From the NCBI GenBank assembly GCA_963741305.1, contig CAVUHL010000003.1:5084001-5148000 (forward strand): a stretch of DNA of 64,000 nt. The letters are read 5' to 3'. A model generated the notes under the pieces. The model was not told where the DNA came from and searched no databases. It saw only the letters and a list, made by a program, of their open reading frames with translations. The stretch's first letter is position 1, and each line of letters begins with the position of its first letter. The translations under genes were made by a program, and so were the position numbers. The DNA comes from DATMER01 sp963741305. Lineage in GTDB: Bacteria > Acidobacteriota > Thermoanaerobaculia > Multivoradales > UBA5704. This document shows, in pieces, positions 8,343-16,762 of the stretch.

Positions 8343-8600
8343 GGTAGAGACGCCCCAATCCGCTGGCACGATCCTACCGGGTGTACAGGTCGGGGCGTCT
8401 CATGGCCCCAGACACCACCAACACTGACAACAGGTCGCTGGAATTATCCCTGCCCGCGTTGCCGTCATGAATTACCTGTCTACGTTGCCGCGCCTGTGGC
8501 ATTGGCGTGGGGCTGGGGTGGACCGACCTGCCGTGGGAGACGCCCCGACTGTGTTCACCCGGCAGGTCCGTGCCAGCGGACTGGGGACGTCTCTACGGGC
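8343..8600. repeat. Nested palindromic element (long imperfect inverted repeat)
   Basis: The gap between the radical-SAM-like gene and the Uma2 gene holds an imperfect inverted repeat with arms of about 62 bp (left 8343-8404, right about 8538-8600). Each arm is itself palindromic, starting with GTAGAGACG and ending with GGGGCGTCTC. The central 130 bp shows no gene. This looks like a non-autonomous mobile palindrome or a structured RNA; no transposase is nearby. Confidence 0.7.
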
Positions 8601-8620
8601 CGGACATGGGCTGAGGATCG

Positions 8621-9247
8621 TCAGCCTTCCCGCTCGCGCCGCTCTAACTCGCGACGGAGGCGTGCAATCTCTTCGTCCTTCTCATCACTCCAGAGCAACC
8701 GCTCGCCAGTTGCGGCGTCGGTCAGCCGCACCCACCGTCCCTCGCGGCGAAAGCGGAGGCCCGTGACCTCGCTGAGAAGCGAACCGTCAGCTTCCGGCTG
8801 GATCGGCCGGTACTCGCCCCTCACGAGACGCAAGCCTTGGAGCGGCGGATTCAGGTACTCGCCGAGAGGATCGTCGAGGAAGTACTCCCGCACTCCGAGC
8901 TGGGCATAGATCTTCCTCTTCTCCAGGTCGTTGCGCCGATCGGAAGTCACCTCGATCACCAGTGTCGGGGGCACCCCTTCCTTCCAAACGAAGTAGGAGC
9001 GCCGCAGCGGCTCCTTGGGTATCCCGAACGTGACGAACACGTCCGGGCAGACGCATTGGGTCGGGTCCCCTTGGACGTAGTACATCAGCATGTCCGAGCC
9101 CACGTAGACATCCGGAGTGTCGCGATAGCGCAGCTCGAGCGCCATGGTCAGCTCGCGGATCTCCTTACCATGAATCCCTGTCTCGCCCATGGGCTGGCCG
9201 TCGCGCTCCGGATAGAAGACTTCCTGCTTGAGAGGAATCGCTGCCAT
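8621..9247 (-). CDS. Uma2-family (DUF820) putative restriction-like nuclease
   Basis: 208 residues beginning at MAAIPLK, chosen because GGAAG lies 8 bp upstream; a longer frame would overlap the next gene. The PD-(D/E)xK core is visible: CPDVFVTFG, then TLVIEVTSDR, then KRKIYAQLGVREYFLDD. The C-terminal 25 residues form a charged coiled coil (Glu/Arg rich). Uma2 proteins are abundant, poorly understood and often mobile. It is next to the nSTAND gene on the same strand. Confidence 0.8.
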   Translation of the reverse strand: MAAIPLKQEVFYPERDGQPMGETGIHGKEIRELTMALELRYRDTPDVYVGSDMLMYYVQGDPTQCVCPDVFVTFGIPKEPLRRSYFVWKEGVPPTLVIEVTSDRRNDLEKRKIYAQLGVREYFLDDPLGEYLNPPLQGLRLVRGEYRPIQPEADGSLLSEVTGLRFRREGRWVRLTDAATGERLLWSDEKDEEIARLRRELERREREG

Positions 9248-9321
9248 TGGTGACTTCCTTTCTCCAGCCGGCGACGAAACGGCGCCAGACCGCGGCGGGA
9301 GCATGTCCTTAGACGACGAAT

Positions 9322-12300
9322 CTACCATGGTCCGCTATCTTGCGGAGCCTCTCTATGGAAGTGAATAGCTGTCACGCTCTCTGGGAGGCCCTTAAGTGTT
9401 TCGACTTGGCGAACGGCAAGACTCAGCGACTTCAAAGAAGGCGGCAGGCTCGCCACGGAACCGATCAGGGTCGAGCTGATGTCGAGGCTGGTCAGCCGCT
9501 GAAGGTTACTCGGCAACTCTCGCAGAAGGGTTCTACTTAGGTTCAGCTCTGTTAAGCCATCAGGAAGCGAAAGACGTTCCGGAATGTTGCTCCCGGTAAT
9601 GTCTAGGCTCCTAAGTCCAGCAGGAAGAGGAAAATTCGGCAACCAGGATATCCTCAATTTTTTCAAAGATGGCGGGAGCCTACCTCGCCAACCATTCACC
9701 AAATCATATAACCGTGGATGCGGCTCTAGAATGAGGGATTGAAGGTTGACAGGAAGAGATACATCTGGTGCCTTTAAGTAAGGGCGCCAGCTGAAAGATT
9801 TTGCGTCAAGTATCTTACTCTCTAAGGTAATCTTGGCTCCGCTGAATTCCAGAGACTTGAGCCCCTTGGGCAGATCCTCATCTAACAACACGAACTGACA
9901 CCAAAGCTCAATTGACCCGAGCCTAGGCAAGTTCCTCAACCTTACTACGTTGGGGGCTGATACTTTCAAATGCGTAAGAGACTCTGGCAATGCAGGGAGA
10001 GTCGCAATCGCGAGATGCTCAGGATAGCGCAGCTCGAGAGAGCGAAGCGCTGGGAAATTTGATAGATCCATGGGAGGTAAATGGATAGCTTGACTATCCC
10101 AAATATAAGGATGGGAAATACCCAGATGGTGCAGATATTTCAAACTCTTCAAACGCTCAAGATCTGCAGGCAATCCTCCGAAGGAAAAACCACTGGGGTC
10201 AAAGATCACCAGATTTTGTAAATTGCGCGGAAGTTCCTTCAGGCTCGCCACATTTAACCCATGGAGCTCAAGCGACCGAAGTCCTGCCGGAAGACTGTTC
10301 CCCAAAGATAGGTTCGTCCTTCCCTTAGACGTGAGGGTCAATGCCTGAAGATTCGTTAGTTCTTTGAAATTTGCATTCCACGCTCGGTTCGGGAGACTAA
10401 TTTGGAGATAACGCAGAGAGCGTGGTAACGAAGGCACAGTAAAAGCGGAATCGTTGCCTAGATTCAACTTTAGAGAATGCAATCCTCTTGGTAAGCCCTG
10501 GAGAATCCTCAAGCGACTTGGTCCAAGCGAGATCATGGTGAGAGCCGTTGGCAATCCCGACAGATTTGAAAGCCTCGACTCTCCCACCGTTAGCGTCTGC
10601 AGCCCGGCAGGCAGCCCTTCCAGGCTCTCTAGCATCCCGTCCTCGACTGTCAGCCTTTTCAGCCGCTTCGCGTCACGCAGCCAGTCCAGCCGGGTCACCG
10701 TCCCCGGCAGCGTCAGTTCCTCCAACTGCTCGAGATGATCGTAGAGATCCGGCGGAAGACCCCACGTGGCGAGCAGACTCTGGTACTCCCGCTTTCGGGT
10801 GAATTCGGCCAAACCAAGGAGAACGCCGATCCCCGCCACGACGGCAGCCACCACGATAAGCCGCCTCCAAGTCTCGCGCCGCCTTGAGAGCCGCACGAAC
10901 TCCCGCTTGTCCGCCTCCTCTTTCCCCCACCTGATCTGGTCCTTGAACCAATGCACCTCCTCAAGATCTTTGCGATGCAGGAGGAATCGGGACTGCCGTT
11001 CCTGCGCCCAGACCCGGTACCCTCGTTCTAACGCCAGGCTCGCCCGCTCCGCCTCCGCAAGCAGCACCCCGGTCAGTTTCCGGATCGCCGGGATTAGCCG
11101 CTCGTGAACTAGCCGATATCTCACCGGCTCTCCCGGCAACTCCTCCAGCACCCGGGCCTTGCTGGAAGCAAGTAATCTCAGCGCCGCCGCAAAGCGAGGC
11201 AGACTCGCGGGCTTAACCACCTCCTCCAGTTCCGCAACCGTCCGACCTTCGGCCACTCGCTGGTCTTTCTCCAGATCGACCAAGGCCAGCAGACCCCGTA
11301 ACACCTCCGGCCGCTCGGCCTCGGGAAACAACTCCAGCAGCTTTTCCAGGTACCGCGTCAGCAGCCCCGCTTGGCCGCCGTTCTCGCGGAAGTCGTCCAG
11401 CGAAAGCGACGCATCCAGCCGACCTCCAGCCAGTTCGCTCAGCACAAGCAGGCTGATTCCGATGTCCGCTGGCGAGACCTTGCCTTCGACGGCCACGCCC
11501 TCCACGAGCTTCTCGACGAGCTTTTGATCGACCGGCAAGCTTCCCTCCTCCGCCAATACCGCGATCACCTTCTCGGCCGTCTTCGGGGAGAACCTCTGAA
11601 GAGACAACGTCTCCATCCGGCGCTGAACCGGCTCCGGCATGCTGAGCTCGAAATCCCGCCAGACTGGCAGGAACTCGCGTCGGAACGCCACCACCCAGGT
11701 CGCTTGGTACGGCGGATCCCCCTCGGCCACCTGCCGTAGCAGCTTGAAGATTCGGGGATGTCCCTCGGGCGAGAGTTGCTCGGCTTGATCAATCACCACC
11801 ACCCGGCGGCCTGACGCCACGATTGGCGCCAGCCCATCGAAGGTATTCGGAGCCTTCTGCTTTTCCTCCCAGAGTTCCTGCACCGCGTGCAGCAGCTTTG
11901 CCTCGGGTTCCGTGGGAACGGCCTCCCAATAGAGGACAGGGATCTTGTCGCCCTGGAGATGGCGGGCGAGCCCCGCCCGCAGAAGCGAGGTTTTACCAAC
12001 GCCCGACTCCCCCATGAGCGCGACGAGTGGCTTCTGGTCGTCCAGGATCCAGTCGCGGAGCCTGTTCAAGTCATCGTTGCGGCCCAGCCGGGCGAACAGC
12101 TCAGCGTCTTGGGGGCCAAAAGGGGCCGGTCCCTTGATGGCCGCGGGCTTCGGCTTCGCCTCGGGAAGCGGCGCGACAGCCTTCTTCCAGATGCGCCAAG
12201 CGGCGAATCCCAGGAGAAAGAGGCCGAGGACCACCAGCACCCCGGTTACCCAGGGCAATGTCGGCGTCAGAAAGGGCAGCCGCTCCGCGAGCTCCGGAAG

Positions 12301-12429
12301 CAGCGGGATCGCTCCCAGAAGAAGAAAACCCAGGAGCGCAAGGGCCAACTCGCGAGGCCCATAGCGCAAGATCTGAACAATCTTGCGCGTGCCCGCCACA
12401 AAGCCCTCTGCCCTGCTGTCTGGGGTCAT
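9322..12429 (-). CDS. Membrane nSTAND NTPase with LPX-type leucine-rich repeats
   Basis: 1035 residues. Two membrane helices (about 29-47 and 60-80), then a STAND NTPase: Walker A GESGVGKTS near 140, Walker B VVVIDQAEQL near 210, winged-helix region to about 450, another helix near 520, and about 18 leucine-rich repeats from 560 to the end in the style LPxxLxxLxL, as in IpaH/YopM-type repeats. ATG 12429 is preferred over TTG 12435 because GGGAGA lies 9 bp before it. The repeat half is visibly less GC-rich than the neighbours. STAND proteins of this build often act as ligand-triggered switches, some in phage defence; that role is an inference here. Confidence 0.82.
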   Translation of the reverse strand: MTPDSRAEGFVAGTRKIVQILRYGPRELALALLGFLLLGAIPLLPELAERLPFLTPTLPWVTGVLVVLGLFLLGFAAWRIWKKAVAPLPEAKPKPAAIKGPAPFGPQDAELFARLGRNDDLNRLRDWILDDQKPLVALMGESGVGKTSLLRAGLARHLQGDKIPVLYWEAVPTEPEAKLLHAVQELWEEKQKAPNTFDGLAPIVASGRRVVVIDQAEQLSPEGHPRIFKLLRQVAEGDPPYQATWVVAFRREFLPVWRDFELSMPEPVQRRMETLSLQRFSPKTAEKVIAVLAEEGSLPVDQKLVEKLVEGVAVEGKVSPADIGISLLVLSELAGGRLDASLSLDDFRENGGQAGLLTRYLEKLLELFPEAERPEVLRGLLALVDLEKDQRVAEGRTVAELEEVVKPASLPRFAAALRLLASSKARVLEELPGEPVRYRLVHERLIPAIRKLTGVLLAEAERASLALERGYRVWAQERQSRFLLHRKDLEEVHWFKDQIRWGKEEADKREFVRLSRRRETWRRLIVVAAVVAGIGVLLGLAEFTRKREYQSLLATWGLPPDLYDHLEQLEELTLPGTVTRLDWLRDAKRLKRLTVEDGMLESLEGLPAGLQTLTVGESRLSNLSGLPTALTMISLGPSRLRILQGLPRGLHSLKLNLGNDSAFTVPSLPRSLRYLQISLPNRAWNANFKELTNLQALTLTSKGRTNLSLGNSLPAGLRSLELHGLNVASLKELPRNLQNLVIFDPSGFSFGGLPADLERLKSLKYLHHLGISHPYIWDSQAIHLPPMDLSNFPALRSLELRYPEHLAIATLPALPESLTHLKVSAPNVVRLRNLPRLGSIELWCQFVLLDEDLPKGLKSLEFSGAKITLESKILDAKSFSWRPYLKAPDVSLPVNLQSLILEPHPRLYDLVNGWRGRLPPSLKKLRISWLPNFPLPAGLRSLDITGSNIPERLSLPDGLTELNLSRTLLRELPSNLQRLTSLDISSTLIGSVASLPPSLKSLSLAVRQVETLKGLPESVTAIHFHREAPQDSGPW

Positions 12430-12642
12430 GAGCAATTCTCCCGTTCAGTGTTGGCCCCATTGTGCCATGGGCTAGCCGGGCCTGAATGACGCCAAGGACA
12501 GCAAGGAGTCCTTGGAGTCCTTATGGTCCTTTCCGGACAACACACCGTAACCGCCGGGAGGCCCCCCCACCCTCCCGGCCCACGGTTCCTACACTTTCCA
12601 TACACAAGTGCCAGGGCCGGGCCAGGGTCCCGTGACACGGAT
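12430..12642. other. Intergenic stretch without recognised gene
   Basis: Upstream region of the nSTAND gene. It holds a short cluster of AAGGACAGC / GTCCTTGGA-type 9-bp units (about 12495-12533), the same motif that forms larger arrays at 51384-51560. No convincing promoter was identified. Confidence 0.4.
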
Positions 12643-12699
12643 TCAAATGTCAAAGAGCGAGCCCCGGTATTCAGGGGCATAATCAACGTCGATGCGCAT
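12643..12699 (-). CDS. Possible 18-residue small ORF
   Basis: ATG at 12697-12699 follows AGGAG by 7 bp and opens a frame MRIDVDYAPEYRGSLFDI that ends at TGA. The good ribosome site and protein-like composition suggest a leader peptide or the stump of a lost gene. Nothing in the sequence shows function. Confidence 0.25.
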   Translation of the reverse strand: MRIDVDYAPEYRGSLFDI

Positions 12700-12773
12700 G
12701 GTAGTCTCCTGCCAAGTCGGCGTCAAGCTCTGAGTTGCGCATCATCATCTTGGCTGCAAGCACTGGCAGCTGT

Positions 12774-13088
12774 GGGAGGCTCGCCCCGAAGGGCGGGCGG
12801 TTCCCCTTGGCGGGGGAGTCATTCCCCCCTGAGGTGAGGAGCTCGCCCCATGGCTCGGACGGTCCGCCCCCAGCGCCGGGTCTCCCGTCCCGATGCGGGA
12901 GGAGGTCCCCCACCGGTGCGGAAGGCTCGCCCGTTTGCGCGGACGTCTCCCCTGCCGGACGGAGCGTCCGCCCCGAAGAGGGGAGCCTCCCGGAGACCGG
13001 GGCGGGTTGTCGCCGGACTGGCCCGGATCGCTCCCGGATCGGGGCAGACCGTCCACGAGTCCGGGGGAGAGGCCCGGTGGAACGGGCG
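12774..13088. repeat. 21-bp periodic array 1 (15 diverged units)
   Basis: Fifteen consecutive 21-bp units begin at 12774 and every 21 bp after. They share a C-rich left part (often TCGCCCC or TCCGCCCC) and a G-rich right part (GGGGCG, GCGCGG), so each unit is an imperfect half-palindrome. Units differ by substitutions but no unit is longer or shorter. There are no spacers, so this is not a CRISPR array. It lies upstream of the nSTAND gene. Confidence 0.8.
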
Positions 13089-13495
13089 ACCGGTAGACGT
13101 GCGCATAGAATAGGCCCGTGAGATGTTGTATATCATCCAGGTGCTTGACAGGATCGTTCCCATCACCCATCCTGATGCATACGAAGCGGCGGGCATCGTT
13201 CAGCTGCTCGCGGGCTTCGCCCCGGTGGATGCCGGGAGGTTCATTGACAATTTGGAAGGGACGGCGGCCTCCGTGTCCAAGGACGCCGCCGTCCGACAAC
13301 TTGAAGGGGACCTGGTCTCCTGGGAAGCCGTGTGTCTCTCTCGTCGAGGAGAGGACTGGTCGGCTCCGGGGGGAGGCTGGGCGAGGGCGTGTGCCCTCCG
13401 TTGTTTCCCCTCTCACCTCGTTATGCGAGGTGCAGAGCCCGGAGCCGATCATGCTTCTCGTCTGGAAGGCGAATGGTGAGAGTTGCCCTGCGGCC
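13089..13495. other. Intergenic stretch without recognised gene
   Basis: About 400 bp between array 1 and the mazF remnant. Open frames exist on both strands, but none has a good ribosome site or a recognisable protein, and the frames opposite one another look equally protein-like. A short dyad occurs near 13418-13437 (CTCACCTCG / CGAGGTG). It may be remnant sequence of a lost gene. Confidence 0.35.
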
Positions 13496-13854
13496 CTACA
13501 CGTCCCCCTCGGGATCGATACGTCCGAAGGCTTCGTCGGTTGCCAACTCAAGCTCGATGAGCTCCTTCTCGGTGAGGTCGCGTATTCGAGTATCTAGAGC
13601 ATCCTTCGGAACGGCCCTGATCTGAAACGCGAGAGCTACCGAGTCCATAGGAACGCCCAACTTAGGCGAGGCTTTGATGATCGCCGTTCCCGCTAGATTG
13701 GCGCGGTCAAGGTTGGTTGTCAGTGGAATGACAAGAACAGAGCGGAGGACCCTTGTCAGAACATCGCTCTGCCAAATAACGACAGGCGACGGCCGGTCTG
13801 CTCAAGCGGGCGGTAGGGGCCAAGATCGGCCCACCACAACTCGCCTCGTCTCAA
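13496..13854 (-). pseudogene. MazF/PemK-type toxin with a frameshift
   Basis: Reading leftwards from TTG 13852-13854 the frame gives RRGELWWADLG then LEQTGR, the conserved MazF N-terminus. Near 13785-13793 the family pattern jumps to the next frame and continues as PVVIWQSDVL, then VIPLTTNLDRANLAGTA, a typical MazF core, to TAG 13496-13498. A single missing base (a G in the expected GRRPVV codons) explains it. The start codon overlaps the antitoxin stop. It would be an mRNA interferase if intact. A sequencing error or programmed shift cannot be excluded. Confidence 0.7.
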
Positions 13855-14075
13855 TTATGGTCCTCTTTGTCCAGCATGTCGGCCCACTCGGCGAGCCCCT
13901 GCTCAGCCAGTGTCCGATCCTCTCCCATCCCGCTCTCGGCCAATCGCTTGAGATCCCAGCGTTTCGGGTCGGGATGACGGACCAGGATCAGCGCCACGCG
14001 CTCTCCCGGGGTGAGGGACAGGGGAGTCTCCGGCTTGAGCATGCCTTCTTCATAGCGGGCTTCGATCCGTCGCAT
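13851..14075 (-). CDS. AF2212/DUF104-like antitoxin
   Basis: 74 residues. The N-terminus IEARYEEGMLKP followed by LSLTPGERVALIL is the signature of the DUF104/AF2212-like antitoxin family, which folds as a small beta-barrel and neutralises a partner toxin. The C-terminal half is helical and charged, likely the toxin-binding tail. Its stop codon overlaps the start of the mazF-like gene by two bases, the usual coupled order antitoxin-toxin. No strong ribosome site is seen before its own ATG. Confidence 0.75.
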   Translation of the reverse strand: MRRIEARYEEGMLKPETPLSLTPGERVALILVRHPDPKRWDLKRLAESGMGEDRTLAEQGLAEWADMLDKEDHN

Positions 14076-14218
14076 GATATCGATGGTACCACTGCCCTCT
14101 CCAAAGCCGCCTCGAGTTTTGGGGCGCGTACCCTGGCCTGAGCTTTCTTCCCGGTGTCCTGCTGTCCGCTACGAAGTGGCGACGTTTTAGATCACCCACC
14201 CCCCGAGGTTTGCGGCCA

Positions 14219-15022
14219 TCAGCCGGCGCGCTCCAGCCGCCGCAGTGCGATCAAGCCGAAAAGCACCGCCACACCGGCCAGGACCGCCACGTGAGTCAGA
14301 TCCTCGCCGTAGGAATCGACTCCCACGGCGGAGAGCGCCAACTGGTGCAGGTGATAGGTGGGCCAGGCAGGCGCCATGGCCTGCAGGGACTTGGGCAGCG
14401 GGTAGAACAACCCCGAGAGGTGCAGCATCGGAATGTAGACGAGGTTCACGAAGGCGGGCGCGCTGCGGCCGGTGGCCCAGGCTCCGATCAGCAGCCCCAT
14501 CGCGCAGAACGGCACCGACCCCAGGACGCCGGTCACCGCAACCCGCGCGATCTGGCCGGCGGTCAGCGTCAGGTGGCCGAGCGAGAGCCCGGCGGCGATC
14601 AGGCTCGCCATGATGATCGCGGCGAACAGCACGGCCATGAAGACCTTGGCGAGAAGGTAGGCCGCCATGGGCATCGGCAGCGCGCGCTTGAGCTGGAGGA
14701 GCCCCTGCGTGCGCTCGGTCGCCACGTTCATGCCGAACCCGAACAGGGCCGGCCCGACGACGCCGAAGACGGAAAAGCCCGTGAAGAAAAACTTTGCCGT
14801 GAGCTGATCCGCGCGGGCAGCCTCGCCGGCGATGAGCACGGCGAAAAGCAGGTAGAGGAGGATCGGCATGCCGAGGAACGGCAAGGCGAAGCCCGGCGCG
14901 CGGAGCATACGCACCGTCTCGTAGCGGGCCTCGGTCAGATAGGCGCGGACCAGCCGGCGAGCGGGGAGCTCGGAGCGGACGGGTTCGGAGCTCAGCAGGG
15001 AAGTCGAGGTCGTGACGTTCAT
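14219..15022 (-). CDS. ABC-2 type transporter permease
   Basis: 267 residues with a cytoplasmic N-terminus of about 40 residues and six membrane helices, including the long helix FALPFLGMPILLYLLFAVLI and a C-terminal helix ending in an Arg-rich tail. It overlaps the ATPase gene by 4 bp, so the two form the transporter. With the LytTR response regulator and kinase just upstream the set resembles NatAB/NatKR-like systems for export of ions or peptides. The substrate cannot be read from sequence. Confidence 0.85.
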   Translation of the reverse strand: MNVTTSTSLLSSEPVRSELPARRLVRAYLTEARYETVRMLRAPGFALPFLGMPILLYLLFAVLIAGEAARADQLTAKFFFTGFSVFGVVGPALFGFGMNVATERTQGLLQLKRALPMPMAAYLLAKVFMAVLFAAIIMASLIAAGLSLGHLTLTAGQIARVAVTGVLGSVPFCAMGLLIGAWATGRSAPAFVNLVYIPMLHLSGLFYPLPKSLQAMAPAWPTYHLHQLALSAVGVDSYGEDLTHVAVLAGVAVLFGLIALRRLERAG

Positions 15023-15912
15023 GATGCTCTCTCCTGGGTCAGCTCCGCGAATGCCTCGGCAAGGCCGGCGCGGCGGATTTCCAATCTCGAGAGATCGGGA
15101 TCGGCGGCGAGCAGCCGCCGCGCGATGTCTTCAGCCTGGCGGGTGGTGACGTGCAGGCCGCGCGGATCGCGCCTCGCCTCCTCCACGCCGGGCCAGGCCG
15201 CGACTTCCTCCGCCGTCAGGGTAGTGACGCAGGCGATCTGCTGGCGCTCCACGAGCGCTCGCACGTCGCTCACGGAGCCAGACGCGATCAGGCGGCCCTT
15301 GCCGAGGACGGCGACCCGGTCGGCCAGGGCCTCGGCCTCTTCAAGGTAGTGGGTGGTGAGGACGATGGAGGCCCCCTCGTCCACCAAGCTGCGCAGCGTT
15401 GACCACACGAGCTCCCGGGCCTGCAGGTCGAGCCCTACCGTGGGCTCGTCGAGGAACAGGATCTGCGGGCGGCCGACGAGCGCCATGGCGAGCTGCACCT
15501 GGCGCTTCTGCCCTCCGGAGAGCTTGCCGTAGGGGCGCTTCGCCAGCGCCGCGATGTGGGTCTTTTCCAGGACGTCGTCGACGTCCAGCGGCGCGGGGTA
15601 GTAGCTCGCCACGAGGTCGACCTGCTCGCGCACGCGGAGCTCCGGCGCCAGGGAGGCTTCCTGCATCATCACGCCCGCCCGCCGACGGGCCGCGAGATCC
15701 TTCGGCGGCCGGCCAAAGAGGCGCGCGGTGCCGGCGTCCGGCTGTTGCAGGCCCAGGAGCAGCGAGACCGCAGTCGTCTTGCCGGCCCCGTTCGGGCCGA
15801 GGACGGCCAGCAGCTCCCGTCGCCCCACTTCGAGGTCGAGCCCGTCGAGCGCGACCGTGCTGCCATATCGTTTGTGAACACCCGACAGCTCTGCCAGGCA
15901 TGTGTCGTTCAT
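15019..15912 (-). CDS. ABC transporter ATP-binding protein
   Basis: 297 residues from ATG 15912, chosen because AAGGAG lies 6 bp before it. Walker A GPNGAGKTT, signature LSGGQKRQ, Walker B ILFLDEPTVG and the H-loop TTHYLEEAE are intact. A C-terminal extension of about 80 residues after the ATPase core is typical for drug- or NatA-type exporters. It powers the ABC-2 permease encoded immediately downstream. An 88-bp gap to the LytTR gene holds a likely operator. Confidence 0.9.
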   Translation of the reverse strand: MNDTCLAELSGVHKRYGSTVALDGLDLEVGRRELLAVLGPNGAGKTTAVSLLLGLQQPDAGTARLFGRPPKDLAARRRAGVMMQEASLAPELRVREQVDLVASYYPAPLDVDDVLEKTHIAALAKRPYGKLSGGQKRQVQLAMALVGRPQILFLDEPTVGLDLQARELVWSTLRSLVDEGASIVLTTHYLEEAEALADRVAVLGKGRLIASGSVSDVRALVERQQIACVTTLTAEEVAAWPGVEEARRDPRGLHVTTRQAEDIARRLLAADPDLSRLEIRRAGLAEAFAELTQERAS

Positions 15913-15969
15913 AGAATCTCCTTCCGGACCGAGCATGCGGCCGGCGGAGGTCCCCTCGGAAGCAGAATT

Positions 15970-15998
15970 TGACGAACTGGCCCGGAGGAGTGACGAAC
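15970..15998 (-). promoter_or_regulatory. Probable LytTR-type operator (two direct repeats 21 bp apart)
   Basis: On the minus strand GTTCGTCA occurs twice (15991-15998 and 15970-15977), exactly 21 bp apart. Two direct repeats at two helical turns are the usual LytTR binding arrangement, and the core matches the AlgR-type site CCGTTCGTC. The site lies between the LytTR regulator gene and the ABC transporter genes, so the regulator probably switches on the transporter. Confidence 0.6.
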
Positions 15999-16000
15999 CG

Positions 16001-16762
16001 TCAGAAAGGGTTGTCGGTGAGGGCCTTCAGCTTCTCGTGATAGGTGCGGCCGGAACGCAGGCGGACGTCGTTCTCCAGGGTCACCACGTACTCGCCGTGC
16101 ACGGAGGGCTCGAGCTCCTTGATCCGGCCGACGTTGACCAGGATCGAGCGATGGATGCGCAGGAAGGTCTCGGGAACGAGGGATTTCTCCAGCGTGTTCA
16201 TGGCTACGTGGACCAGGTGCGAGGCCCGGCCGACGTGCAGGCGGACGTAGTTCTCTGCGGCTTCGATCCAGTCCACGTCGTCGATGTCGACGAAGAGAGT
16301 TTTGCCTGCCGTGCGGACCGCGAGCCGCTTCAACTGGCGGCGTGGGATGGCAAGGGTTTCGAGGAGGGAGAGGATCTGGCGGCTCGCCTCCGGCTGAGCC
16401 TGGAGACGTGCCTTGGCCCGCGCGAGCGCTTGGGCGAACCGTTCCCGGGTGACCGGCTTGAGCAGGTAGTCGATGGCGTTGACCTCGAACGCGTCCAGGG
16501 CGAACCGGTCGTGCGCCGTGACGAAGACGACCGCGGGCATCGGCTCGGCGCCGATCTCCTCGACCACCGCGAAGCCGTCCATCTCCGGCATCTGCACGTC
16601 CAGAAAAACCAGATCCGGCCGCAGCCCGCGGATGGCTGCCACGGCTTCGCGGCCATCCTTCGCCTCGTGGATTTCCCCCACGTCCGGGTCTTCGGCGAGC
16701 AGCATGCGCAGGCCTTCGCGGGCCAGCGGCTCGTCGTCAACGATCAGCGTGCTCAAGGGCAT
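16001..16762 (-). CDS. LytTR-family response regulator
   Basis: 253 residues. Receiver domain with IVDDEPLAREGLR, phospho-acceptor Asp in LVFLDVQMPEMDG and a conserved Lys in YLLKPV; then a LytTR DNA-binding domain (about 150-250) with the motif FLRIHRSILVN. It receives phosphate from the LytS-type kinase whose gene overlaps its start by 26 bp and probably binds the direct repeats just downstream to control the ABC-2 transporter. Confidence 0.92.
   Translation of the reverse strand: MPLSTLIVDDEPLAREGLRMLLAEDPDVGEIHEAKDGREAVAAIRGLRPDLVFLDVQMPEMDGFAVVEEIGAEPMPAVVFVTAHDRFALDAFEVNAIDYLLKPVTRERFAQALARAKARLQAQPEASRQILSLLETLAIPRRQLKRLAVRTAGKTLFVDIDDVDWIEAAENYVRLHVGRASHLVHVAMNTLEKSLVPETFLRIHRSILVNVGRIKELEPSVHGEYVVTLENDVRLRSGRTYHEKLKALTDNPF

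Noticed and set aside
9340..9540. Short plus-strand ORF inside the LRR gene end
   Set aside because: Antisense to leucine-rich repeats with clear motifs; shadow.
12774..13088. CRISPR array
   Set aside because: Units follow each other without spacers and are all diverged; no cas genes are present.
13123..13479. 118-codon plus-strand frame next to array 1
   Set aside because: No ribosome site, no family, and the opposite strand is equally open; not supportable as a gene.
12745..13551. Long open frames through array 1 giving heptad-like proteins
   Set aside because: A 21-bp period gives 7-residue repeats in every open frame on both strands; none has a ribosome site or a protein-like start, so a coding role was not accepted.
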